A stretch of 64,000 bases of DNA, taken from Thermoplasmata archaeon (GTDB lineage Archaea > Thermoplasmatota > Thermoplasmata > Lutacidiplasmatales > UBA184). The notes beneath the pieces are model-generated. The model saw only the letters and a program-made list of their open reading frames with translations. It did no database searches and was not told the DNA's origin. Position 1 is the first letter of the stretch. Each line of letters starts with the position of its first letter. Below are positions 19,401 to 27,237 of the stretch, piece by piece. The stretch covers positions 51,403 to 115,402 of the forward strand of contig JAKAVQ010000004.1 in assembly GCA_021817245.1 (NCBI GenBank). The letters are read 5' to 3'. Both the position numbers and the translations under genes were made by a program.

Positions 19401-19886
19401 CCCCCGAAGGTGGGCGCGTTCACCGTGAGCCCGACCTCCGTCAACGTAGGGGCCAGCGCGAGCTTCGCGGTCTCGGTCTCGGGGGGTACCGCACCGTACA
19501 CCTTCGTGTACACCGGCCTTCCCGCCGGCTGCTCCTCGGCGAACGTGTCGACCCTGACCTGCGTACCCACTTCGGCGGGAACGTACCCGGTGAAGGTGAC
19601 GGTCACCGACGCGTTCGCCCAGGCCGCCAACGCTACGGTGACGCTGACCGTGAACGTCTCCCCGTCCCCGACCCCGGGCCCGAGCCCGGGCGGCGGCGGG
19701 GGTGGCCTTTCGACCACGGAGCAGTACCTCCTCGTCGGCCTCGTGGTAGTCGTGATCGCGGCCGCCCTGATCGCGCTCCTTCTCCGACGGAGGAAGCGCG
19801 GGGCGTCGGTCAAGTCGGGCACGGCCCCGCCGAACTCGTCGCCGGCCTCCCCGGGCGGCGGGACCGGCAAAACCGGGGGCAAGTAG
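16464..19886 (+). CDS. Large surface protein with 12 Kelch motifs and PKD domains, C-terminally anchored
   Basis: The start at ATG 16464 gives 1140 residues; a TTG at 16446 is an alternative. A signal/anchor helix (SRVLLALAVAITVGMLLAG) and a Ser/Ala-rich linker with two Cys precede 12 Kelch-type blades spanning roughly residues 110-735, each with VLFGG ... FNDTWEF..G.W (for example SVVLFGGENGTTYFNDTWEF). Twelve motifs could form two six-bladed propellers. Then come three PKD domains (YTYAWSFGDGQSTTSPTPYH, FTYAWNFGDGAGASVQ, YTYAWLFGDGQKSSTQ), one further Ig-like domain, a Pro/Gly linker (SPSPTPGPSPGGGGG), a membrane helix (YLLVGLVVVVIAAALIALLL) and a basic tail. It is likely an exported adhesion or carbohydrate-binding protein in the cell envelope. 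Functional assignment beyond architecture is not possible. Confidence 0.87.
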   Translation: MRREMALGSSPPVNVRKDSSSGARRVWGADTAPSRVLLALAVAITVGMLLAGLSPVLFAPSSTPGTSPAASTQLAAAAASLASGAGPAGGQPTACATTGSGSAACSPTSTSAIPAVLPIVNTTGGRWVPVNYSRAYTSLAYDARNGYVLAFGGLGPTGPLGDTWKYQHGNWTILLTATAPSPRWGAAMTYDDSIASVVLFGGENGTTYFNDTWEFEGGIWTNVTTAHSPSPRAFAGLAFDANTSDNYTVLFGGNDASTVFGDTWVFHGQNHTWSQLAPIAAPAAVTGASFVFDRHIGYAVLFGGLLPNGTYSSATWEYLNGVWTQPVELISPPARAFAGMTYDRASNVLALVLFGGNSSLGYLGDTWEFVGQSWVEISPGTPGLGARAGASITFDGLHPGDFYTVLWGGFSGTSTFYSDTWNFTGTAWSEVTPGGHPTALSGASLVDLPNAGYTVLFGGLGPLGPTNATWLERGGSWTLLCGACGPSPRYNAAASYDRKLGAVVLFGGTAGGSTYFNDTWEFVAGHWLNVTGGAAPSARDLAAFAYYTTPLNVSVLFGGYNGATYLNDTWEFSAAGWSEVPVAGPHFPPATRADAAMTDDGPDGYMLLFGGYNGGTLFNDTWIFRGALGEWFPLTPVQHPSARYGARMVFDPYNGYVVFTGGANHTAIFNDTWEFRGGNWTQFLAPSPPPARSDAAMAFDRADKFLVVFGGSGPGGIPYSDTWLWVAFSAQATATPNPTDVGIPVAFGVSAVAGVEPYTYAWSFGDGQSTTSPTPYHTYTAPGSYNASVTVTDSHAGTPDVTVANVTVVVNPTLLARASASPTVAVQSQPVAFTVTTTGGTPPFTYAWNFGDGAGASVQSPAHAYAAVGTYTASVVVNDSAGNSVSSSIAVDVTTSGLTATVSVLPNVTDVGVPVAFHSVPTGGTAPYTYAWLFGDGQKSSTQNTTHAYATAGTFHVVYWANDSVGQSYSASLSVTVAPPPKVGAFTVSPTSVNVGASASFAVSVSGGTAPYTFVYTGLPAGCSSANVSTLTCVPTSAGTYPVKVTVTDAFAQAANATVTLTVNVSPSPTPGPSPGGGGGGLSTTEQYLLVGLVVVVIAAALIALLLRRRKRGASVKSGTAPPNSSPASPGGGTGKTGGK

Positions 19887-20070
19887 GGCCCGACCGTCGC
19901 TTCGTGCGGGCCCCGAAACCCGGGGAGAGTACCGCCGAGCGGGGCGCTCCGAAGGGGTCTCTGCGGCGGAGCTCCAGGCCCGAGGAGACGGGCTGCGAGG
20001 CGCGAGGTCCTCCTCCGCCGCGGTGGACGCCGGGCGCCGGCGCGCACGTGGGACGAAACCCCTATGAGGA

Positions 20071-20280
20071 GTGGCCGAGTCGCTCTCCCCGATGCAGTCC
20101 GATACGGAACCCGCGAAGGAGGCCGCCCCTCCGACGCCAAAGCGTCGGCCCGGCTGGCACTACGCCGCGATCGGCGTCGGCGTGATCGTCGTTATCGTCG
20201 TGGGGTTCGTGGCAGTGTCGCTCCTCTACTATCACGAGTCGCCGTGGCACCTCGCACGGCACCTGGTGCTCCACCTCTAG
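20071..20280 (+). CDS. Small single-helix membrane protein
   Basis: A 69-residue ORF from GTG 20071, or 62 residues from ATG 20092; the TATA-like CCCTATG at 20059 favours the ATG. A charged, Pro-rich N-terminus (EPAKEAAPPTPKRRPGW) precedes one strong helix (YAAIGVGVIVVIVVGFVAVSLLYY) and a His-rich end (HESPWHLARHLVLHL). The 3' end overlaps the 3' end of the convergent pyruvate-kinase-like ORF by 89 nt. Function unknown. Confidence 0.5.
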   Translation: MAESLSPMQSDTEPAKEAAPPTPKRRPGWHYAAIGVGVIVVIVVGFVAVSLLYYHESPWHLARHLVLHL

Positions 20281-21349
20281 TGCCACCGGCACCAGAGGGC
20301 GGACTCGCCCCGGACGCCTTCACCTCGAGCGGGTGGTGCCCGAGCAGGTCCTCGACCCCGTACCCCTGGAGCTCGCTCTCGTACTCGTGGATCAACGCCG
20401 CGATCATCCGAGCCGCACGCACCGGATAGCGCCCGATCGCCGTTTCCTGCGCGAGAACGAGACCGTCGGCCCCGTCGAGCAACGTGTTGATCACGTCGTT
20501 CACTTCGGCGCGCGTGGGGCCCCGACGTGCCATCATCGACTCCAGGAGGTTCGTCGCCACGTAGACCGGGGTCTTCGCGGCGGTCGCTTCGTGGATGATC
20601 TGCTTCTGAAGGAACGGGATGGCCTGGAGTCGGACCTCGCGGGAGAGGTCTCCGCGGTCGATGAGGATCGCGTCGGCGCTGTGGACGATCTCCGGGAGAT
20701 GACGCACTCCCTCCCGACTCTCGATCTTGGCGATCACGCTCCCCTTGGGGCCGATGAGCTCGCGGATCTCCCGGACCCCGTCCGCATTGTGGCAGAACGA
20801 CAGGGCAAAGTGTCGGATCCCCTTCGCGACCGCGTAGCGGATCGCGAGCGCGTCCTTCTCCGAAATGACGGGGAGCTGGGGAGAAGGGAACGCGGTCACG
20901 GACTTTCGCGTACCGATCTCGCCGCCGGTCACGACCGTGGCCCCCGCGATTCCCGCGCCGACCGAGTCGACCTCGACCACGACCGAGTCGTAGTCGATAC
21001 TGAGCCGGGTGCCGGACGCCAGTTCTTCGACGACTCCGCCGGGGCGAAGGGGAATCGTGGTGGGATCGCCCTCGACGCCCTCGGGCACCAGTCGGACGCG
21101 CTCCCCCTCCTCGACCGCGGTCCCTTCGCGCATGCGCCCGGTGCGGATCTGGGCTCCCTCCGTGTCGATGTAGATCGGGCGCCGCGTGGAGCTGCGGATC
21201 AGCCGGACGAACCCGTCGAGGTCGTCGAGATCCGTGTGGGAGAGATTGATCCGGAACGCCGTGGCGCCGGTCGCGTCGAGCTGAGGGATGACCTCCCGGT
21301 TCAGCGAGCTCGGGCCGAGGGTGCAGAGCAACGCCTTGCTGAGGCTCAT
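20192..21349 (-). CDS. Pyruvate-kinase-like protein lacking the regulatory C-terminal domain
   Basis: A 385-residue protein homologous to the barrel of pyruvate kinase (bacterial enzymes are about 470). It keeps FRINLSHTD (the RxNxSH substrate segment), the B-domain insert, VIAKIES (catalytic Lys), the RGDLS metal loop, and PTRAEVNDV. The DTKGPEIRTG motif is altered to DTEGAQIRTG and the GES/GDT region to LAQETAIG. The C-terminal allosteric domain is replaced by a Gly/Ala/Arg-rich tail (from about residue 345) that lies antisense to the small gene at 20071. It could be a divergent pyruvate kinase or a paralog with another phosphotransfer or aldol-type reaction. Being next to glycan genes rather than glycolytic ones supports a specialised role (inference). 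Confidence 0.75.
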   Translation of the reverse strand: MSLSKALLCTLGPSSLNREVIPQLDATGATAFRINLSHTDLDDLDGFVRLIRSSTRRPIYIDTEGAQIRTGRMREGTAVEEGERVRLVPEGVEGDPTTIPLRPGGVVEELASGTRLSIDYDSVVVEVDSVGAGIAGATVVTGGEIGTRKSVTAFPSPQLPVISEKDALAIRYAVAKGIRHFALSFCHNADGVREIRELIGPKGSVIAKIESREGVRHLPEIVHSADAILIDRGDLSREVRLQAIPFLQKQIIHEATAAKTPVYVATNLLESMMARRGPTRAEVNDVINTLLDGADGLVLAQETAIGRYPVRAARMIAALIHEYESELQGYGVEDLLGHHPLEVKASGASPPSGAGGTRGGAPGAVRGATATRDSRGATLPRTPRR

Positions 21350-21714
21350 GGCGAAATTCGCCGGACGCGGCCCGGGAGTGCGGTTGCATGCGGGCCCTCG
21401 CGCGCGGGACGCCGGGGGTCCCCGTCGTCCTTCGCCCCCTCGTCGCGCTCTCGCTCGCCGCCTCGGAGGATGCTACCGACCCGGTGCGCGTCCACGGTCT
21501 TCGTGAGAGCGGATTTCGAAAACACGCTCCTAGATTAGGCTAGTGAGGGGTAGGGCCGCTCGGCCGTGCTCCTCCTTCCCTCGAGGAGACGGTCGACCGA
21601 CGGATCCGGTAGCGACCACCCCATTCGGCGGGGCGCCCGGGACCCCGCCGCCCGCGCGGGGCCGGTGTGGGACACAAGCTTATCTCGGGACCCCGGGGAG
21701 CAGGACCGACTGAG
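21350..21714. other. Intergenic region between pyruvate-kinase-like gene and GH-like copy 3
   Basis: A 365-nt gap between divergent genes. It holds the TATA-like GCTTATCTC (21678-21686) for the gene at 21715. No convincing ORF, RNA gene or repeat was seen. Confidence 0.4.
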
Positions 21715-23178
21715 ATGTGCTCCCGTAGGTATCGGCTCCTCGGCTTCTCCGTTCGGCGGCGCTCCCGCCTCCTGATCCCACTCGCGTTGGCGTTGCTGGT
21801 GGCGGGAACGACCTGGATCGCCTTTCCCCTTCGGGCGGCCCCCGGGGGCCCGATCTCCGCTGCGCCGGGGATCGCGACCGTCGAGCTCCAGAGCCCGGCA
21901 AATGCGACCACGATCTCGGCGGCGTACTGGGGAGTGAACGTCGCCGCGGCCCAGCCGTTCGGTCTCTCCGACGCTCGAGCGGTCGTCGCCACCCCCGTGA
22001 ATTACCTGGTGTACCCCTCGGGGGTCCTGGCCGAGGAGCTCAACTACACGTCCGGTGTGTTGACCGCCCCGAACGGCACCTCGACCCCGGCGGCGACCAC
22101 GGTGGCTCAGTTCGTCACCGCGTGCGAGTCGATGCACTGCCGCGCGATCCTCGGCCTCCCCACCGAGATCAACAGTCCCGCGACCGCGGCCGACTACGCG
22201 AACTACGTCGTCCATACGCTGGGCTTCCAGCCGGCGTACTGGCAGATCGGAAACGCCCCGGCCTCCTGGACCCACTTCAACGTTCCTTGGAGCGAGTGGC
22301 CGACCACGGGTGGGGGGAACACGACGCCCCAGCCGTTCGCGGATATCGTGCACACGTACATCGCCGCGATCCGCTCGGTCGACCCGACCGGGCTCTTCCT
22401 CGCACTCGGTGCCGAGACCGGACCCCCCCAGTACGATCGGGCCTGGATCTCCGCGCTGGTCGCCACCGACGGCTTAGAACTGTCGGGGATCTCGGTGCAC
22501 TCCTACGTCCTCGGTGGCCCGTCCTCGCCGACCGACGCGCAGTTGTTCGCGGAACTCCACGGCGCGTACTCGCTTCCGGCGCAAGTGCTCGCCGACCGAT
22601 CCGACATCGTCCGGGCCTGCGCGTGCCAGAACCTCCCGCTCTTCGTGACCGAGGCGAACGGCGCCGAGCTGAGCGACTTCATGCCGCTCCTCTCCACGTT
22701 CGCGGGGACCTTCTATCTCGCCGCCGAGGTCACCCAGGGGCTCGGGCTCTCCCTGACGAACCTGGACTGGTTCAGCTACGACTCCGCGTATCCCGGATCC
22801 TGGTCGACCTCGCCAGGGGTCTGGCAATCGCAGTACTATCTCTTCGCGGACCTCCTGCCGCTCCTCGGGAACGAGTCCCTTCCCCTGAACGGAACCGGAC
22901 CTCCGACGTTCTTCACGGCCGCGACGCTCGGCAGCGGGGGACTCGCGCTCCTGCTGGTGAACGTGAACACCACCGCGCCGGTACAAGTGGCACTGGGAGG
23001 GCCCGAGTTCGCCGGGGTTGCGATCGCCCACGAGTACTACTGGGACGGCGCCTCGAGGCAACCGGTCGAGTCTACCGCACTCTGGACCGGCAACCTCACT
23101 CTCGGGCCGGAGAGCCTCGCGCTCCTGCTCGTGAATGCGGGTGCGGGCCCGATGAATCTCACCTCCGCGTGGCCCTGA
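21715..23178 (+). CDS. Exported glycoside-hydrolase-like protein, copy 3 of 3
   Basis: A 487-residue protein from ATG 21715. The track start (GTG 21667) lies upstream of the TATA box and is rejected. The signal helix is LLIPLALALLVAGTTWIAF. It is homologous throughout to the copies at 1 and 12132: TISAAYWGVNVAAAQPFG, YPSGVLAEELNYTSGVL, INSPATAADYANYVVHTLGF, PAYWQIGNAPASW, ISVHSYVLGGPSSPTDAQL, LPLFVTEANGAELS, LDWFSYDSAYPGSW and a C-terminal beta domain ending ESLALLLVNA. The position after GN is Ala, so the usual Glu acid/base is absent; the preceding E of WEIGN is Q. The TE of VTEAN is kept. Exported; role in a glycan context is unknown. Confidence 0.85.
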   Translation: MCSRRYRLLGFSVRRRSRLLIPLALALLVAGTTWIAFPLRAAPGGPISAAPGIATVELQSPANATTISAAYWGVNVAAAQPFGLSDARAVVATPVNYLVYPSGVLAEELNYTSGVLTAPNGTSTPAATTVAQFVTACESMHCRAILGLPTEINSPATAADYANYVVHTLGFQPAYWQIGNAPASWTHFNVPWSEWPTTGGGNTTPQPFADIVHTYIAAIRSVDPTGLFLALGAETGPPQYDRAWISALVATDGLELSGISVHSYVLGGPSSPTDAQLFAELHGAYSLPAQVLADRSDIVRACACQNLPLFVTEANGAELSDFMPLLSTFAGTFYLAAEVTQGLGLSLTNLDWFSYDSAYPGSWSTSPGVWQSQYYLFADLLPLLGNESLPLNGTGPPTFFTAATLGSGGLALLLVNVNTTAPVQVALGGPEFAGVAIAHEYYWDGASRQPVESTALWTGNLTLGPESLALLLVNAGAGPMNLTSAWP

Positions 23179-23467
23179 ACGAGGGGGTCCCTCCCCCGTC
23201 GACCTGCGGTTCCCCGAGGGGACCTGCGTCGCCGCGGTACCGACTCCGGTCCTGGGGCGGGGAACGACGCCCTGACGGGAGTTCCCACCCCCCGTTAGGA
23301 ATCGCGACCGGCAGAAACCTTTAGGAACGCGTCCGATTGACGACCCGGGCCGTGGTGCCGAACTGCAGTATCGGCCACTCGCTCCGTCCCCGGGACACTC
23401 CGTATGGCAGCTCCCTTCCGCCGTCCTTCACCCCGGGGGGCGCTCGCGGCCGTGAGTTCTCGGGCCG

Positions 23468-24964
23468 ATGGCGATCCCGGTCGACCGCCGGACCGTTCTG
23501 CCCGTCCGGAAGCGAGCTACGGAGGTCTCGGTCGTGACCGCGCGACGGTCGTCGCCGAGCCGGGGCCGTCGCCGTCCGCCTCCCCGCACCGTCCCCGTCG
23601 CCGGGATCGTCGGTCTCGGCCACATGGGGCTCGTCACCGGCCTCGCGTTCTCCGCGCACGGACTGAACGTCGTGGGGTACGACATCAGTCCCGAGCTGGG
23701 GAAGCAGATCGCCCGTGGGTCCGCCCCCTTCGCCGAGGAGGGCCTCGCGAAGCTGCTCCGGCAGGAGCTCTCCCGCGGCCGGTTCCGGGTCGTCCCCTCG
23801 CTCGACGCGCTCGCCGCCGAAGCGGAATGCCTGTTCCTCTGCGTCCCGACGCCGAGCCAACCGGACGGAAGGATCAACTTGGGACCGCTCGAGCAAAGTG
23901 CGCGCGCCGTCGCGACCGCACTCCGCTCCGTGACCTCCCCTCGCGTGGTCGTCGTGAAGAGCACGGTCGTCCCGGGAACGACCGAGGGAATGGTCGCCCC
24001 ACTGGTCCGCTCCGTCGCGGGCAAGTCGCCGGAGGAGATCGGCATCGCATCCAACCCCGAGTTCCTCTCCGAGGGGACCGTCGTGCGGGATGCCCTCCGT
24101 CCGGCGCGCGTCGTGATCGGGGCGAGCGACGCCCGATCGCTCGCCTGGCTCCGGCGGGCGTACCGGGACTTCGGGGCGCCGGTCCATGCGTTGAGCCCCT
24201 CGGGCGCCGAGCTCGTGAAGTACCTGTCGAACTCGTTCCTCGCGCTCAAGGTCTCCTTCGCCAACGAAGCCGCGCGGCTGGCCGACCGCCTCGGGGTCCA
24301 CATCGATCGCGTCATGGAGGCCGTCGGCAGCGACCCTCGCATCGGCGGGAGCTTTCTCCGCGCCGGTCCGGGATTCGGCGGGAGCTGTTTTGACAAGGAC
24401 GTGCGCGCCCTCGCGGTCCGCTCGAGCGACCTCGGGCTCGGCCTCAAGCTTCCCCGGGCCGCGCTCGACGTGAACGACGATCAGCTCGAGTACGTGATCG
24501 ACCGGATCGACACGTCGCTCGGGGGATTGAAGGGCGCCCGGCTCGCGCTATTGGGCCTCGCCTTCAAGGCCGGCACCGAGGACGTGCGAGAGTCGCGCGC
24601 CTTACCGATCGCCGAGCGCCTCCTCGAGCGCGGAGCGACCGTGCGGGCCCACGACCCCGCGGCCGCGAAGAGCTTCGCTCGCGCCTGGTCGGAACGGACA
24701 CCGAAAGGGGCCGCCGGACTAACGATCGTCCCCTCGATCGAGCACGCGATCGAAGGGGCCGACGCCGCGATCCTTCAGGCGGACTGGCCCCAGTACCTCC
24801 GCTGGCCCGCCCGGTGGTCCCGGAAGATGCGACGGCCACTCCTCATCGACCTCCGCCGCGCGGTTCCCGTCGAGGTCGCCCGCCGTGCGGGACTCTCGCT
24901 CGTCGGACTCGGCGACGGGACGGACGTCAAGAACGTGGCCGACGTGCCTCGAGCCGCGCCATGA
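23468..24964 (+). CDS. UDP-glucose/UDP-N-acetylmannosamine-type 6-dehydrogenase
   Basis: 498 residues from ATG 23468; GTG 23534 is an alternative nearer the usual family start, since the Rossmann domain begins at about residue 42 (VAGIVGLGHMGLVTGLAF). The NAD-binding domain continues with VGYDISPELG and LFLCVPTPSQPDG. The central domain has FLSEGTVVRDALRPARVVIG and ELVKYLSNSFLALKVSFANE (Lys/Asn of the active site). The catalytic Cys is in GFGGSCFDKDV, and the C-terminal domain has LLGLAFKAGTEDVRESRAL. It oxidises C6 of a UDP-sugar to the uronate with two NAD+. Its stop overlaps the ATG of galU (ATGA), so the two are translationally coupled and UDP-glucose to UDP-glucuronate is the likely reaction. 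A TATA-like CCTTTAGG lies at 23318. Confidence 0.88.
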   Translation: MAIPVDRRTVLPVRKRATEVSVVTARRSSPSRGRRRPPPRTVPVAGIVGLGHMGLVTGLAFSAHGLNVVGYDISPELGKQIARGSAPFAEEGLAKLLRQELSRGRFRVVPSLDALAAEAECLFLCVPTPSQPDGRINLGPLEQSARAVATALRSVTSPRVVVVKSTVVPGTTEGMVAPLVRSVAGKSPEEIGIASNPEFLSEGTVVRDALRPARVVIGASDARSLAWLRRAYRDFGAPVHALSPSGAELVKYLSNSFLALKVSFANEAARLADRLGVHIDRVMEAVGSDPRIGGSFLRAGPGFGGSCFDKDVRALAVRSSDLGLGLKLPRAALDVNDDQLEYVIDRIDTSLGGLKGARLALLGLAFKAGTEDVRESRALPIAERLLERGATVRAHDPAAAKSFARAWSERTPKGAAGLTIVPSIEHAIEGADAAILQADWPQYLRWPARWSRKMRRPLLIDLRRAVPVEVARRAGLSLVGLGDGTDVKNVADVPRAAP

Positions 24965-25818
24965 AGGTCGTCATACCGGCCGCGGGTCTCGGCACCCGCT
25001 TCCTTCCCGCCACGAAGAGCCAGCCGAAGGAGATGCTACCGGTCGTGGACCGGCCGGTGCTCCAGTACGTCGTGGAAGAGGCGGCGGACTCGGGGGGAGA
25101 CAACATCCTCATCGTCACCGGCCGCGGCAAACGGGCGCTCGAGGACTACTTCGACTACAGTCCGGAGCTGGCCCGCCACCTCGAGCGGCCGGAGCTGAAG
25201 CACCTCGAGGAGCTCGGTCGTCGGACCCGCATCCACTTCGTCCGCCAGCGGGAGCCGAAAGGCCTCGCGAACGCCATCGAGAGCGCCCGGTACTTCGCTG
25301 GGTCAGATCCCTTCGGAGTCCTGCTCGGGGACTCGATCCATCTCTGCGATCCCCCGCTCCTGACCCAGCTGTGGCGGGTCCACGAGAAGTACCGGGCACC
25401 GGTGCTGGCGATCGAGACCGTTCCCGACGAGCGGGTCGGGCTCTACGGGATCATCGGGGGACCCGAGGTCGAGCCCGGAGTGTTCCGGTGCGAGCGCCTG
25501 GTGGAGAAGCCGACTCTCGCGGACGCACCCAGCCACCTCGCGGTGACGGGCGCGTACGTCCTCACTCCCGAGATCTTTCCCGCGATCGACCGCACCCCGC
25601 CGGGACTGAACGGCGAAGTGCAGCTGACCGATGCCCTTCAACTGCTCGCGCGGGAGCGGCCGGTCTATGCGACCACGTTCACGGGCACCCGCTACGACAT
25701 CGGCGACCGGTTCCTCTGGCTCAAGGCGAACATCGAGTTCGCCATGCGGATCCCCGAGCTCCGCGACCGTCTTCGCCCCGTCCTCGAGAGGCTCCTCGAC
25801 GGTGTCGAGTCGACCTAA
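24961..25818 (+). CDS. galU: UTP--glucose-1-phosphate uridylyltransferase
   Basis: A 285-residue GalU-type nucleotidyltransferase. It begins at ATG 24961, overlapping the preceding stop by 4 nt. It makes UDP-glucose from UTP and glucose 1-phosphate. Motifs: IPAAGLGTRFLPATKSQPKE (nucleotide loop plus catalytic Lys), PVLQYVVEEA, RQREPKGLANAI, VLLGDSIHL (metal-binding Asp), VGLYGIIGG, RLVEKPTLADAPSHLAVTGAYVL, ELNGEVQLTD-like PGLNGEVQLTDAL, and GTRYDIGDRFLWLKANIEF. It supplies both the coupled 6-dehydrogenase and the sulfoquinovose synthase 135 nt downstream. Confidence 0.94.
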   Translation: MKVVIPAAGLGTRFLPATKSQPKEMLPVVDRPVLQYVVEEAADSGGDNILIVTGRGKRALEDYFDYSPELARHLERPELKHLEELGRRTRIHFVRQREPKGLANAIESARYFAGSDPFGVLLGDSIHLCDPPLLTQLWRVHEKYRAPVLAIETVPDERVGLYGIIGGPEVEPGVFRCERLVEKPTLADAPSHLAVTGAYVLTPEIFPAIDRTPPGLNGEVQLTDALQLLARERPVYATTFTGTRYDIGDRFLWLKANIEFAMRIPELRDRLRPVLERLLDGVEST

Positions 25819-25908
25819 GCCCGGGGGCCCCCACGCGCCGCCGGCCCCGCTCGGCCCGGTCGGGGACGGCGGGCGCAGGACCCGGTGCCGAGAATCGGGT
25901 GCGCACGT

Positions 25909-25916
25909 TCAAATAT
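25909..25916 (+). promoter_or_regulatory. TATA box for the sulfoquinovose synthase gene
   Basis: TCAAATAT lies 38-45 nt before ATG 25954, so agl3 and the following nucleotidyltransferase can be transcribed apart from galU. Confidence 0.5.
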
Positions 25917-25953
25917 CCCGCCGGCCAAGCCGGCGGCTCGAGGGAGTCGGCCG

Positions 25954-27228
25954 ATGAAGGTCCTCATCACGGGCATCGACGGCTACACCGGCTGGCCGCT
26001 CGCGCTTCACCTCCTCGCTCGCGGCCATGAGGTGGCGGGGATCGACAACTTCGTCACCCGGCGGCGCGTGCGGGAGGTCGGAAGCTGGTCCGCGGTCCCG
26101 ATCGGATCGTTCGCCCGGCGGCGCGCGGCGGCGGAGGCGCAGTTCGGCCGGCCGATCGCGTTCCACCGGGGGGATCTCGCGAAGTACGAGTTCGTCCGCG
26201 GGGTGATCGAGACCGAGCGGCCCGATGCGATCGTGCATCTGGGGGAACAGCGCTCGGCGCCGTACTCGATGATCGACGTACACCACGCCGTCTCGACCCA
26301 GACCGGCAACGTCACGGGAACGCTCAACCTGCTCTACGCGATGCGCGACCTCGTCCCGGGGGCCCACCTTGTCAAGATGGGCACGATGGGCGAGTACGGC
26401 ACTCCCAACATCGACATCGCCGAGGGGTTCTTCGACGTCGAGTGGCACGGGCGCCGCGACGAGAAGCTCCCGTTCCCACGCCAGGCCGGGAGTTGGTACC
26501 ACTGGAGCAAGGTCCACGACTCCGGCAACGTCCTGTTCGCGACGCGGATCTGGGGGCTCCGCGCCACGGACGTGATGCAGGGCGTGGTCTACGGGATCCG
26601 CACCCCCGAGATGAGCAACGACCGGCTCCTGACCCGCTTCGACTTCGACGAGGTCTGGGGGACCGCGCTGAACCGATTCGTCGCCGAAGCGATCCTGGGC
26701 CTCCCCATCACTCCGTACGGGCAGGGCGGCCAGACGCGCGGGTACATCGCACTCGAGGACTCGATGCAGAGCCTGCGCCTCTCCGTCGAGCACCCGGTCG
26801 GCGCGGGAGAGTACCGGGTCGTCAATCAGTTCGATGCGGCCTACTCCGTGAACCAGCTGGCCGCGATCACGCAGGAGGTCGCGCGCGAGTTTGGCCTGGA
26901 CGCCCGCATCGAGCACGTGCCGAACCCGCGGGTGGAGGCCGAACAGCACTACTACCACCCGATCTGCGAGCGACTGCCGGCCCTCGGCTATCGACGGACC
27001 CGGGAGCTGCCCGACGTCGTGCGAGAGATGTTCCGGACGCTTCGGAAGTATCGCCGTCGACTCGAGCAGAAACGGTCCGTGGTCCTGCCCCGCACGGCCT
27101 GGCGGACCGCCGCGACCCCGGTCCCCCCGCCCGCCCCGCCCCCCGAGGGAGCTTCGCCCCTCCACGACCCGGGCGCATCCGCCCTCCCGACCTCGCCGTC
27201 CGAAGCCCTCCATCCCCCTCCGCCCTGA
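25954..27228 (+). CDS. agl3: UDP-sulfoquinovose synthase
   Basis: 424 residues from ATG 25954; the track start 23 codons upstream precedes the TATA box. Close in motif order to SQD1/Agl3: ITGIDGYTGWPLALHLLARG nucleotide loop, the characteristic IDNFVTRR and EVGSWSAVPI, HLGEQRSAPYSMIDVHHA, VKMGTMGEYGTPNIDIAEG (catalytic Thr region), WYHWSKVHD (YxxxK), and VVYGIRTPEM. It combines UDP-glucose and sulfite, using bound NAD+, to make UDP-sulfoquinovose. Agl3 in Sulfolobus feeds sulfoquinovose into the N-glycan of surface proteins; the neighbouring genes fit that use better than sulfolipid (inference). A Pro-rich C-terminal extension of about 40 residues (PVPPPAPPPEGASP) is unusual. The next gene starts 10 nt downstream. 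Confidence 0.93.
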   Translation: MKVLITGIDGYTGWPLALHLLARGHEVAGIDNFVTRRRVREVGSWSAVPIGSFARRRAAAEAQFGRPIAFHRGDLAKYEFVRGVIETERPDAIVHLGEQRSAPYSMIDVHHAVSTQTGNVTGTLNLLYAMRDLVPGAHLVKMGTMGEYGTPNIDIAEGFFDVEWHGRRDEKLPFPRQAGSWYHWSKVHDSGNVLFATRIWGLRATDVMQGVVYGIRTPEMSNDRLLTRFDFDEVWGTALNRFVAEAILGLPITPYGQGGQTRGYIALEDSMQSLRLSVEHPVGAGEYRVVNQFDAAYSVNQLAAITQEVAREFGLDARIEHVPNPRVEAEQHYYHPICERLPALGYRRTRELPDVVREMFRTLRKYRRRLEQKRSVVLPRTAWRTAATPVPPPAPPPEGASPLHDPGASALPTSPSEALHPPPP

Positions 27229-27237
27229 AGGGGCCTC

